DNA of 42,221 bases from NCBI GenBank assembly GCA_905233555.1, contig CAJODF010000032.1, forward strand, positions 1 to 42,221, read 5' to 3'. Position numbers and translations under genes: made by a program. This stretch comes from an uncultured Prevotella sp. (GTDB lineage Bacteria > Bacteroidota > Bacteroidia > Bacteroidales > Bacteroidaceae). The notes beneath the pieces are model-generated. The model was given only the letters and a program-made list of their open reading frames with translations, had not been told where the DNA came from and did no database searches. The stretch's first letter is position 1, and each line of letters starts with the position of its first letter. Below, in pieces: positions 35,882 through 42,221 of this stretch.

Positions 35882-36577
35882 ATGATAGGAACAATTGTCA
35901 ATGCAACCACCATCATCGTAGGCAGCATCATCGGCAGCTTGTTGCATCGTGGTGTGAAGGAGAAATATAAAGAAGTACTCTATACAGGACTGGGACTGGC
36001 ATCGCTGGCCATCGGTCTAAATGCCACCATCAGCCACTTTCCCCAGTCGCAATATCCCGTACTCTTTATCATCTCGCTGGCCATAGGCGGCGTCATCGGC
36101 ACAGCACTCGACATCGACGGAAGATTCAAGCGGCTCGTTGACAAGTTGCAGCACGGAAAGAAGAAGGAAGCCAATCGACTGGCCGAAGGACTTTCGACTG
36201 CTATCCTGCTCTATTGCATCGGCCCGCTGTCGATGCTCGGACCAGTCATCTCAGCCTTGAAGGGCGACCACACCTTTCTCTTCACTAATGCCACGCTCGA
36301 CTTCGTATCGTCGACGGTGTTCGCCTCTACTTACGGCATCGGCATGGTCTTGGCGGCTCCTGTGCTGTTCTGCTGGCAGGGCATGTTCTGGCTTGTTGCC
36401 CATATCAGCAGCACCGCCATCAGCGATGCACTCATGGCTGAGTTGCTGATCGTCGGCGGATTGCTCATCACGGGCAGCGGTCTTTCGCTGTTGAACCTGA
36501 AGGACTGCAAGACGCTCAATCTCCTGCCCGCCCTTCTGGTGCCCGTCGTTTGGTTCCTGATACGTTCCATTATTTAA
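35882..36577 (+). CDS. DUF554 family membrane protein
   Basis: 231 residues, about seven membrane segments. The start MIGTIVNATTIIVGSIIGSL followed by LHRGVKEKYKEVLYTGLGLA is characteristic of DUF554 (YdfK/YqgA type), as are the repeated GIGMVLAAPV and GSGLSLLNL stretches. Function is not established; the family is an inner-membrane transporter-like group. The start is ATG 35882, 17 nt after the TACCTTTG promoter element. A frame extending upstream of this lies in the promoter and is rejected. A hairpin with a T-run follows at 36634-36672. Confidence 0.8.
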   Translation: MIGTIVNATTIIVGSIIGSLLHRGVKEKYKEVLYTGLGLASLAIGLNATISHFPQSQYPVLFIISLAIGGVIGTALDIDGRFKRLVDKLQHGKKKEANRLAEGLSTAILLYCIGPLSMLGPVISALKGDHTFLFTNATLDFVSSTVFASTYGIGMVLAAPVLFCWQGMFWLVAHISSTAISDALMAELLIVGGLLITGSGLSLLNLKDCKTLNLLPALLVPVVWFLIRSII

Positions 36578-36633
36578 AAGAGGCTACCTTGCTATATTTC
36601 AGAGCCAGAAAAAATAAATACCCAATAATCTAT

Positions 36634-36672
36634 AAATCCCAATGCAAAATAATCATGCTTGGGGATTTTTTT
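36634..36672 (+). terminator. Probable terminator of the DUF554 gene
   Basis: AAATCCC (36634-36640) pairs with GGGATTT (36662-36668), extended by an imperfect AATGC/GCTT pair, and a T-run follows (36666-36672). It directly precedes the next gene's -7 element. Confidence 0.45.
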
Positions 36673-36673
36673 G

Positions 36674-36681
36674 TATATTTG
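36674..36681 (+). promoter_or_regulatory. Promoter -7 element of the peroxidase-nitroreductase gene
   Basis: TATATTTG within GTATATTTGC, 27 nt upstream of the ATG at 36709. No TTTG -33 element is seen at the standard distance. Confidence 0.5.
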
Positions 36682-36708
36682 CAGCGGAATTACCAAACAA
36701 AGACTATT

Positions 36709-37725
36709 ATGAGAAAAGCGTTATTCTGCCTCATGGCAATGATGAGTGTGCTGACAATGACAGCACAGAGTGTTTATGATTTCACGGTGAAAGACGATGC
36801 AGGCAAGGATGTGTCGCTCGCCGAGTACAAAGGCAAGGTGCTGCTGATTGTGAATACGGCTACCCGCTGCGGATTCACGCCTCAGTACAAGGACTTGGAG
36901 CCGCTCTACCAGAAGTATCACGCTCAAGGCTTCGAGATTCTCGACTTCCCCTGCAACCAGTTCGGCCAGCAGGCTCCTGGTACGATTCAGGAGATTCACC
37001 AATTTTGCACGGCCAACTATGACATCCACTTCCCGCAGTTCGACAAGATTGATGTGAACGGCGAGAATGCCCATCCGCTCTACACTTGGCTGAAGGCACA
37101 AGCCGGCGGAGGCGACATCAAGTGGAACTTCACCAAGTTCCTCGTTGGGCGCGACGGCAAGGTCATCAAACGCTACGAGTCTCGCGATCAGATTGCCGCC
37201 ATCGAGGCCGACATGCAGATGGAGGTCAATCCAGTGCTGAGTAACATGATGGCACGTCGTTCTATCCGTAAGTATCTCAACAAGCCCGTTGAGCACGAGA
37301 AGTTGGAAGCCATCGTGAAATGCGGCATCAATGCACCGAGCGGTATGAATCGCCAGCCGTGGATTGTCCGTGTGGTGGAAGACCAGAAACTGATTGCCGA
37401 CGTCAACCAGGCTGCTGAGAGGAGCCTGTTCTACGATGCGCCCGCCCTCATCTGCGTCTGTACGCCCGCCAATGGCGGTGGCGAACTCGATGCAGGATTG
37501 CTGGGCGAGAATATGATGCTGGCAGCCCAGTCGATGGGACTCGGCACCTGTTGTCTCGGTGGTCCCGTGCGTTTCCTTGTATCGAATGAGAAGTGCAAGT
37601 TCTTCCTCGACCGCCTCGACATCCCCGCTGACTACAAGTTGAATTATATCCTCTCCATCGGCTACCCCGACGAGCAGCCAGATGCCAAGCCCCGCGATGC
37701 CTCGAAGGTGAAGTACATCAAATGA
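36709..37725 (+). CDS. Secreted glutathione peroxidase fused to a nitroreductase
   Basis: 338 residues: signal peptide (MRKALFCLMAMMSVLTMTAQ), a glutathione-peroxidase-like domain (about 22-175) and a nitroreductase domain (about 178-338). The peroxidase keeps the catalytic set: Cys54 in TATRCGFT (Cys, not Sec), Gln in CNQFGQQ with a possible resolving Cys, and Trp-Asn in KWNFTKF. The second domain starts ARRSIRKYLNKPVE, an FMN-binding motif of nitroreductases, and ends with IGYPDEQPDAKPR. Each domain is common, the fusion less so. An FMN-dependent partner acting on the same substrate or recycling the peroxidase is inferred. Whether FMN enters the protein in the periplasm is open. Confidence 0.82.
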   Translation: MRKALFCLMAMMSVLTMTAQSVYDFTVKDDAGKDVSLAEYKGKVLLIVNTATRCGFTPQYKDLEPLYQKYHAQGFEILDFPCNQFGQQAPGTIQEIHQFCTANYDIHFPQFDKIDVNGENAHPLYTWLKAQAGGGDIKWNFTKFLVGRDGKVIKRYESRDQIAAIEADMQMEVNPVLSNMMARRSIRKYLNKPVEHEKLEAIVKCGINAPSGMNRQPWIVRVVEDQKLIADVNQAAERSLFYDAPALICVCTPANGGGELDAGLLGENMMLAAQSMGLGTCCLGGPVRFLVSNEKCKFFLDRLDIPADYKLNYILSIGYPDEQPDAKPRDASKVKYIK

Positions 37726-37763
37726 ATACCTACTTCTGATTAACCTGCTTTTGCAGGGCTTAT

Positions 37764-37810
37764 CAGGTACGCAATGCTTAAAAACCTCGTTTTTAGGTAT
37801 TGCGCACCTG
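37764..37810. repeat. Long imperfect palindrome upstream of the DUF2023-flavodoxin promoter
   Basis: Two 22-nt arms (37764-37785 and 37789-37810) pair with only three mismatches around a 3-nt loop. It begins and ends CAGGT/ACCTG. A small CCTGC-TTTT-GCAGG hairpin precedes it at 37744-37757. It lies between the upstream stop codon and the promoter, so it could be a terminator without a T-run or a protein-binding cruciform. Confidence 0.6.
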
Positions 37811-37822
37811 ATTTATTTGCCG

Positions 37823-37830
37823 TACCTTTG
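37823..37830 (+). promoter_or_regulatory. Promoter -7 element of the DUF2023-flavodoxin operon
   Basis: TACCTTTG within GTACCTTTGC, matching the extended Bacteroidota -7 motif. The start near 37836 leaves an untranslated leader of about 105 nt. Confidence 0.6.
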
Positions 37831-37912
37831 CACCGTGAATTTAAACCACGGTGCGAGGACAGGCTGCACCTCAGCATAGAGCGAGCTCTCTGCATTCGGT
37901 TTACACTGTCCT
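37830..37912 (+). ncRNA. Structured 5' leader (candidate cis-regulatory RNA)
   Basis: Directly after the -7 element the sequence can form a perfect 8-bp hairpin, GCACCGTG (37830-37837) with CACGGTGC (37847-37854). Next, AGGACAG (37856-37862) pairs with CTGTCCT (37906-37912) and encloses at least two smaller hairpins (GCTG/CAGC at 37863-37874 and AGAG/CTCT near 37878-37889). An enclosed multi-stem layout in a 5' leader suggests a riboswitch or protein-binding leader. It does not match the FMN, cobalamin, TPP or SAM patterns I know. The fold is judged by eye. Confidence 0.4.
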
Positions 37913-37939
37913 TGTCAGCCAAAATCAAGAACGATAAAA

Positions 37940-38338
37940 ATGAGAACGACGACAGCGATTCCTACGGAACTTAAGGTACTGATGAACCACATCTACGAGT
38001 TGCATAAAGGCGTGCGCCACATGGTGCTATTTACCTGTAATAAGAAATATAGTGAGCAAACCATTAAACGACTGGAGAGTCAGGGCATTCCTTATGTGCT
38101 CCAACCCGCAGGACAGCAGAACCTGAACGTATATTTCGGACGGCGCGAATGTCTGGAAGCCATCCGGCTTATCGTTACCCGTCCGCTGAACCAACTCACA
38201 CCCGAAGAGGACTTCATCCTCGGAGCCATGCTCGGCTACGACATCTGCGCACAGTGCGAACGCTACTGCAAACGTAAGAACGGATGCAAGGGGGAGTGCA
38301 ACGGGAAATGTGAAGGCAAGTGTATCAATAAGAATTAA
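37940..38338 (+). CDS. DUF2023 family protein with Cys-rich tail
   Basis: 132 residues. The core (about 10-100), LKVLMNHIYELHKGVRHMVL then YVLQPAGQQNLNVYFGR and EEDFILGAMLGYDICAQCER, matches DUF2023, a family regularly found next to flavodoxin genes. Function is not established. The C-terminal 30 residues hold seven Cys in a regular pattern, ICAQCERYC then GCKGECNGKCEGKC, which looks like a metal or iron-sulfur site. The flavodoxin gene starts 26 nt downstream, so they are cotranscribed. The leader carries extensive secondary structure. A partner or maturation role for the flavodoxin is an inference. Confidence 0.78.
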   Translation: MRTTTAIPTELKVLMNHIYELHKGVRHMVLFTCNKKYSEQTIKRLESQGIPYVLQPAGQQNLNVYFGRRECLEAIRLIVTRPLNQLTPEEDFILGAMLGYDICAQCERYCKRKNGCKGECNGKCEGKCINKN

Positions 38339-38364
38339 CAACTTCTTTAGAATAAATCATTGAA

Positions 38365-38859
38365 ATGAACGCAACAATTGTAATCTATGGTTCCTCAACG
38401 GGAACCTGCGAGGCCATCGCAGAGAAGATTGCCTCGAAACTGGGCTGCGAGGCCCTGAACGTACAGGACCTGACTGCCGACATCGTCAGTGCCAACCAGA
38501 ACCTGATTCTCGGCACCTCGACATGGGGCGCAGGCGAATTGCAAGATGACTGGTACGACGGACTGAAAACCCTCCAAGATGCCGACCTCAGTGGCAAGAC
38601 CATCGCCCTCTTCGGCTGTGGTGACTGCTCTTCGTACAGCGACACCTTCGTAGGTGGCATAGGCGAACTGTACAACGGCATCAAAGACAGCGGTGCCAAG
38701 TTCATCGGTGCTGTTGAAACCGACGGCTACACCTTCGACGATTCGGAGGCTGTCATCGACGGCAAGTTCATCGGTCTGCCCCTCGACGACATCAACGAGG
38801 ACGACAAGACCGATACCCGCATCGAGGCTTGGATCACCGCCATCTCTCCATGTTTATAA
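38365..38859 (+). CDS. fldA: Flavodoxin (long-chain type)
   Basis: 164 residues. The phosphate loop is IYGSSTGTCEAIAEKI, the 60s loop STWGAGELQDDW supplies the Trp that stacks on FMN, and the 90s loop GCGDCSSYSDTFVGG supplies the Tyr; the insertion typical of long-chain flavodoxins (ETDGYTFDDSEAVIDGKFIG) follows. It carries single electrons in the cytoplasm, for example between pyruvate oxidoreductase and hydrogenase or radical-SAM enzymes such as NrdG, often in place of ferredoxin at low iron. It follows the DUF2023 gene and is followed by a hairpin terminator. Confidence 0.9.
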   Translation: MNATIVIYGSSTGTCEAIAEKIASKLGCEALNVQDLTADIVSANQNLILGTSTWGAGELQDDWYDGLKTLQDADLSGKTIALFGCGDCSSYSDTFVGGIGELYNGIKDSGAKFIGAVETDGYTFDDSEAVIDGKFIGLPLDDINEDDKTDTRIEAWITAISPCL

Positions 38860-38901
38860 TCACAGGTAAAATTCATAAATCAGTATTTGTTTAGTTTAGT
38901 G

Positions 38902-38935
38902 AGGTGGTTAGTCGGTGACGATAAACCACCTTTTC
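38902..38935 (+). terminator. Terminator of the DUF2023-flavodoxin operon
   Basis: 8-bp stem AGGTGGTT (38902-38909) with AACCACCT (38924-38931), followed by TTTT. It lies about 45 nt after the flavodoxin stop. Confidence 0.75.
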
Positions 38936-38967
38936 AGTAGAATCAGTAACTTATTAAATAATCAACT

Positions 38968-39357
38968 ATGACAAGAAGTATTAATATCTCAGTTCTGTGG
39001 CTGCTGACCATTTGCGGTTTTGCCTGCCATTCCATTTGTGACGTTCTGCCCATGTTTTGGGGTAAGAATATGGCTGTTGCCGCTACCTATGGAAATGTTG
39101 ACCAAGGGATGATCGTGTTCATGATGACGCTATCGTACCTTATTCCCGCTTGTGGCATGCTCTGTATGCTGTGGAAAGCGAAGGTCTCGAAAAACATCAA
39201 TGCCGTGCTGGCCGTGCTCATCGGCTTGTTCAACATCGCCCATGCTTTCATGGAGTTGCCCTCCGACAATGCAGGTCAGTATATCATCATGCCCATGATG
39301 ATTGTGGTCGGCCTCGTGCTGGCGTGGTATAGTATTAAATATGTAAAGGAGGATTGA
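38968..39357 (+). CDS. Small membrane protein, four predicted helices
   Basis: 129 residues, mostly hydrophobic: helices at about 8-30 (SVLWLLTICGFACHSICDVL), 48-68, 75-95 (INAVLAVLIGLFNIAHAFME) and 103-123 (MMIVVGLVLAWYSIKYV), with a short charged tail. It resembles small inner-membrane proteins of unknown function; no family is named with confidence. It starts 36 nt after the flavodoxin terminator and no TAnnTTTG element is visible in front of it. The methyltransferase gene starts 3 nt after its stop, so they form an operon. Confidence 0.65.
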   Translation: MTRSINISVLWLLTICGFACHSICDVLPMFWGKNMAVAATYGNVDQGMIVFMMTLSYLIPACGMLCMLWKAKVSKNINAVLAVLIGLFNIAHAFMELPSDNAGQYIIMPMMIVVGLVLAWYSIKYVKED

Positions 39358-39360
39358 GTT

Positions 39361-39972
39361 ATGGGACTATTAAAGAAATTATTCACTAACTGCGCCTGTC
39401 CGCAAGGACGGATGGGGCGCGCTATGTTGAACTTCATGAACCTCTGCCATGCACCACTGACGAACTGGGGACTGAAACTCGTCGATATTCAAGACGGCTG
39501 GACGATGCTTGATATCGGTTGTGGTGGAGGGGCAACCTTGCAGCGACTGTTGAAACGAAGCAAGGGTGCGAAGGTCTATGGCATTGACATCTCTGAAGAG
39601 AGCGTGGCGAAGGCCAAAAAGGTGAATGCTGACGTGCTCGACAAGCAGGTGTTTGTCACTCTGGGTTCTGCCGAGAAGCTGCCCTACGAGGACGGAAAGT
39701 TCGACCTCGTAACGGCAGTCGAAACGGTGTATTTCTGGCCCAACCTTCCCGACTGCCTGCAAGAAGTGCGTCGTGTGCTGAAGTCTGGCGGTAAATTCGC
39801 CATCTTGGTAGAGGTGGTAGATAGCGATTCCAAGTGGACTAGCGTAGTTGAGGGTATGACAGCCTATTCGCCAGAGGATCTGAAAAAGCTGCTCGACGAA
39901 GCAGGTTTTACCCAGACGGAAATCCACCGTAAAAAACCAACGTATGCTACGATTTTAGGAGTAAAGCCATAA
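39361..39972 (+). CDS. Class I SAM-dependent methyltransferase
   Basis: 203 residues. SAM-binding motif I is MLDIGCGGGATLQRLL, motif II YGIDIS, and the post-motif region AEKLPYEDGKFDLVTAVETV fits a methyltransferase-11 fold. The substrate is unknown; the N-terminal segment CACPQGRMGRAMLNFMN is Cys- and Met-rich. A full AAAGGAGG lies 8 nt upstream of the ATG, inside the end of the membrane-protein gene, an unusually strong ribosome-binding site for this phylum. It forms an operon with the membrane protein and is followed by the metal-efflux gene, which has its own promoter. Confidence 0.78.
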   Translation: MGLLKKLFTNCACPQGRMGRAMLNFMNLCHAPLTNWGLKLVDIQDGWTMLDIGCGGGATLQRLLKRSKGAKVYGIDISEESVAKAKKVNADVLDKQVFVTLGSAEKLPYEDGKFDLVTAVETVYFWPNLPDCLQEVRRVLKSGGKFAILVEVVDSDSKWTSVVEGMTAYSPEDLKKLLDEAGFTQTEIHRKKPTYATILGVKP

Positions 39973-40081
39973 TTTGCAACTAAGTTGCGGATTTTCTTTG
40001 TACCTCTGGCTTTGCCGAAAGGCTACGGGTAGGCGAATTTGTTCGGGAATAGGTACTCTTGCTCGGAAATACTCTAATAAA

Positions 40082-40113
40082 TTTGGTATTTCACTTGCTT
40101 ATTCGTACCTTTG
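40082..40113 (+). promoter_or_regulatory. Complete promoter of the metal-efflux permease, nearly leaderless
   Basis: TTTG (40082-40085), 20 bp, TACCTTTG (40106-40113). The first ATG (40118) lies 4 nt and the second (40124) 10 nt after the -7 element, so the mRNA would begin at or just before the start codon. A GCAAC-TAA-GTTGC hairpin at 39977-39989 lies further upstream. Confidence 0.65.
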
Positions 40114-40117
40114 CAAC

Positions 40118-41365
40118 ATGGTTATGGATTTACAGGGTTTCTTTACATCGCTCTTGAACGTTGTCTGCGAGATGGCTCCCTATCTGTTGCTGGGATTCTT
40201 CATCGCGGGGGTGCTGCACGTATTCGTGCCGCAGAGGTTTTACGCCAACTATCTTTCGAGGAACAATAAGCTGTCCGTAGTTTGGGCGGCGCTGTTGGGA
40301 GTACCCCTACCCCTCTGTTCGTGCGGAGTGATCCCTACAGCTATCGGACTCCGAAACGAAAAGGCTTCAAAAGGAGCCATTGCCTCGTTTCTCATCGCCA
40401 CGCCACAGACGGGCATCGACTCCATTCTGGCCACATTCTCGCTGATGGGACTGGGGTTCGCCATTATCCGTCCTACGGCGGCGCTTGTCACTGGCGTTTG
40501 CGGCGGATTGCTGGTAAACCGACTGGTTCGTGAGGATGACGTCGCGGACATCGACAACTGCTCATGTCAGGTGGAAAATGGCAACAGAATATGGCGCGTG
40601 CTGAAGTATGCCTATTATGATATGCTTCGCGACATCGGCCTGCGACTGCTTATCGGACTTGTCGTGGCAGCATTGATTCAGGTCGCTGTGCCCGATGAGT
40701 TCTTCCTCAGCTTCGGCAGTCAGCCGTTGCTGCAGATGCTGGTCATCTTAGTTATCGCCGTGCCGATGTATATCTGTTCGACGGGTAGTATTCCTGTGGC
40801 AGCGGCACTCATGATGAAGGGACTCTCACCAGGAGCGGCATTGGTGATGCTGATGGCTGGCCCTGCGGTTAATCTCGCCTCCATATTGGTGGTTCATAAG
40901 TCGATGGGGCGCCGTTTCACATTGATTTATCTGATGACCATCGTGGGCTTTGCTGTCCTCTTTGGTCTGCTGCTCAATGCTACGGGCTTGGACTTCACCG
41001 TTGCCGCTCAGGATGCTTGTTGCATGGGGGCATCAGCCATGCCCAGTACGTTTAAGATGGTTTGTGCTACAGTATTAACATTATTAATTATATTTGCTCT
41101 TATGATGAAGTTTTTCAGCAAGTTTACCGCCCAAAAGCCGTTAGACCCCGATGTAACTGTCTATCGGGTTGAGGACATGCATTGCAGTCATTGCGAGGCT
41201 GCCGTAGTTCGTGCCGTTGAGGAAGTGCCAGGCGTAGAGAAAGCCAAGGCCAGTGCCTCTGCCAACACCCTCACCATCAAAGGCCCCGCTACGGAAGAAG
41301 CCATCCGCACAGCCGTTGAGGGTATCGGTTATACGTTCAAGGGACGGAGCAGCGAGAGCCGTTAA
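40118..41365 (+). CDS. SO_0444-type metal-efflux permease fused to an HMA domain
   Basis: About 415 residues from ATG 40118 (ATG 40124 is possible). The first 330 residues form two repeats of membrane helices of the ArsP/DUF318-like permease family, with the conserved PLCSCGVIPTAIGLRNEKAS and GIDSILATFS in the first repeat and PMYICSTGSIPVAAALMMKG in the second. A CSC motif is part of the conserved core, and a DNCSCQ segment lies in the central loop. Residues about 345-415 are a heavy-metal-associated domain with the metal motif MHCSHC. Characterised relatives export copper or zinc; the substrate here is not certain. The open frame reaches 39974, but that part precedes the promoter. Confidence 0.8.
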   Translation: MVMDLQGFFTSLLNVVCEMAPYLLLGFFIAGVLHVFVPQRFYANYLSRNNKLSVVWAALLGVPLPLCSCGVIPTAIGLRNEKASKGAIASFLIATPQTGIDSILATFSLMGLGFAIIRPTAALVTGVCGGLLVNRLVREDDVADIDNCSCQVENGNRIWRVLKYAYYDMLRDIGLRLLIGLVVAALIQVAVPDEFFLSFGSQPLLQMLVILVIAVPMYICSTGSIPVAAALMMKGLSPGAALVMLMAGPAVNLASILVVHKSMGRRFTLIYLMTIVGFAVLFGLLLNATGLDFTVAAQDACCMGASAMPSTFKMVCATVLTLLIIFALMMKFFSKFTAQKPLDPDVTVYRVEDMHCSHCEAAVVRAVEEVPGVEKAKASASANTLTIKGPATEEAIRTAVEGIGYTFKGRSSESR

Positions 41366-41380
41366 GCTCGCTTAAACGGC
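41358..41380. terminator. Hairpin at the end of the efflux permease gene
   Basis: GCCGTTAAGC (41358-41367) pairs with GCTTAAACGGC (41370-41380) with one bulged base. The stem includes the TAA stop codon. No T-run follows, so termination by this hairpin alone is uncertain. Confidence 0.4.
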
Positions 41381-41459
41381 CGAGTCGTGACGGAGCTCGA
41401 CATAGTCAAGGGAAAGGTTTGAGATTGGTAAGTGGCTTTATGGTCTTCTAAATAATTGA

Positions 41460-42221
41460 TTACTTCCCCTTCCTGAACTCCCTGGGCGTCATGCCCTTCA
41501 TCCGGTTGAAGAAGCGGGCGAAGGTGGTCACTTCGGCGAAATGGAGTTGGTCAGAGATCTGGGTGATGCTCAGCGAGGTCTGACGCAAGAGGAATGTGGC
41601 TTCCATCAGCAGCATCTGGTTGATGTAATCAACGACGGTGCGGCCGCCTGACACCTGGCGGACAACGCGCGAGAGGTAGGTGGTGGTGATGCAGAGGTGT
41701 GAGGCGTAGAAACCGATGTCGTGATGCTCGGCGAAGTGCTGTGGCAATAGGCCGAGAAAGCCGAGAAATATTTCTTCGACGCGCTTGGGGAAACGGTGCT
41801 CTCGGATACTGTGTTGCTGGACGGTGGAGAGATCGGTAAGGAAGAGGTTATATAGCATGCGCAGGCTATCGTTGGCAAGCGGAAGCCCCATCTGCTGGTA
41901 ATGAATCATCATCTGCATCGGTTCACGTAGACGTTGAAAATCATCGTTTTTCAATGGCAGTATAGGCGATGTGAGTTCGACTACCGTGAAGTAGGCCGTG
42001 CGTATGGCATCGCGCACCGTGGGCAGGCTGAGCGTGAAGTGTTCGTCGGCCAGCAGGCAGATGCCGCTGTAGTCGCTGGAAGACGAGAGGATGGTTATCT
42101 CAAAGCCGGGCGAATAGGTATAGAGGTCGCCCTCACGAAGCGTCAGTTCGCTATTATTATATAATATGGTAAGCCAGCCTCGCGTGATAATCGTATAGAT
42201 GTAACACGACAGAAATCCGTG
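41460..42221 (-). CDS. AraC-family transcriptional regulator, 5' end beyond window
   Basis: The frame is open to the right edge, so at least 253 residues are present and the start lies outside. The N-terminal part is a cupin-like sensor (ELTLREGDLYTYSPGFEI); the C-terminal 100 residues form the AraC double helix-turn-helix: ASHLCITTTYLSRVVRQVSG with TVVDYINQMLLMEATFLLRQ, then SITQISDQLHFAEVTTFARF and GMTPREFRKG. Such proteins activate or repress nearby genes on binding a small molecule. Its target is not clear from this window; the metal-efflux permease converges on it with a gap of about 95 bp. A GTG at 42017 is not the real start. Confidence 0.85.
   Translation of the reverse strand, partial: HGFLSCYIYTIITRGWLTILYNNSELTLREGDLYTYSPGFEITILSSSSDYSGICLLADEHFTLSLPTVRDAIRTAYFTVVELTSPILPLKNDDFQRLREPMQMMIHYQQMGLPLANDSLRMLYNLFLTDLSTVQQHSIREHRFPKRVEEIFLGFLGLLPQHFAEHHDIGFYASHLCITTTYLSRVVRQVSGGRTVVDYINQMLLMEATFLLRQTSLSITQISDQLHFAEVTTFARFFNRMKGMTPREFRKGK

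Noticed and set aside
36550..36708. N-terminal extension of the peroxidase-nitroreductase protein
   Set aside because: The frame runs through a hairpin terminator and the -7 element; ATG 36709 starts a proper signal peptide.
37830..37912. FMN riboswitch before the flavodoxin operon
   Set aside because: The conserved FMN element sequences are not present; the stems are arranged differently.

Overview
The window looks like a chromosomal segment of a gut or rumen Bacteroidota, most likely Prevotellaceae (Prevotella/Segatella/Xylanibacter type). Supporting this are about 13 copies of the Bacteroidota -7 promoter element TAnnTTTG, mostly in the extended form GTAnnTTTGC, few Shine-Dalgarno sequences, xylan-degrading enzymes with Sec or lipoprotein signals, anaerobic ribonucleotide reductase as the only RNR seen, and an RteA/RteB/RteC-type mobile-element module. 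The identification rests on protein and motif recognition only; no search was run.

Region 1 (1 to about 6.6 kb) is the decayed end of an integrative element of the CTnDOT-like class. It holds a sigma-54 response regulator (rteB-like, running off the left edge), a hybrid sensor kinase (rteA-like), an rteC-like gene, a RhuM-like small protein and a tyrosine integrase. rteB, rteA and the integrase all carry frameshifts, and one deletion appears to remove the kinase phospho-histidine. Intact-looking regulatory DNA remains: a tandem palindrome with 20-bp period between rteA and rteC, and three 15-bp repeats with 21-bp period beyond the integrase that resemble integrase arm sites. Region 2 (6.6 to 9.65 kb) holds a small gene, a DUF5053-type gene behind an operator-like repeat, and a secreted protein of unknown family that is broken by a frameshift.

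Region 3 (9.7 to 26.6 kb) is a xylan-utilisation locus without SusC/SusD genes. One minus-strand operon (17868 to 9743) reads amidohydrolase/lactonase, zinc dehydrogenase, FucP-like transporter, CE6-like esterase, GH3 lipoprotein, feruloyl/acetyl esterase. A second (26562 to 21283) reads a double GH43-CBM6 enzyme, a GH8 xylanase and an aldo-keto reductase of the L-galactose/L-fucose dehydrogenase type. Between them, on the plus strand, lie two tandem Cache-HAMP sensors: the second is a complete histidine kinase, the first has Asp in place of the phospho-His and no ATPase domain. The dehydrogenase, lactonase, second dehydrogenase and FucP-type permease together suggest oxidative catabolism of an L-fucose/L-galactose-like sugar tied to xylan breakdown.

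Region 4 (26.6 to 42.2 kb) is housekeeping and stress related: nrdDG with an unusual repeated leader, an RND tripartite efflux operon, a class A acid phosphatase, a DUF554 membrane protein, a secreted glutathione peroxidase fused to a nitroreductase, a DUF2023-flavodoxin pair behind a highly structured leader, a small membrane protein with a methyltransferase, a metal-efflux permease fused to an HMA domain, and an AraC-type regulator cut by the right edge.
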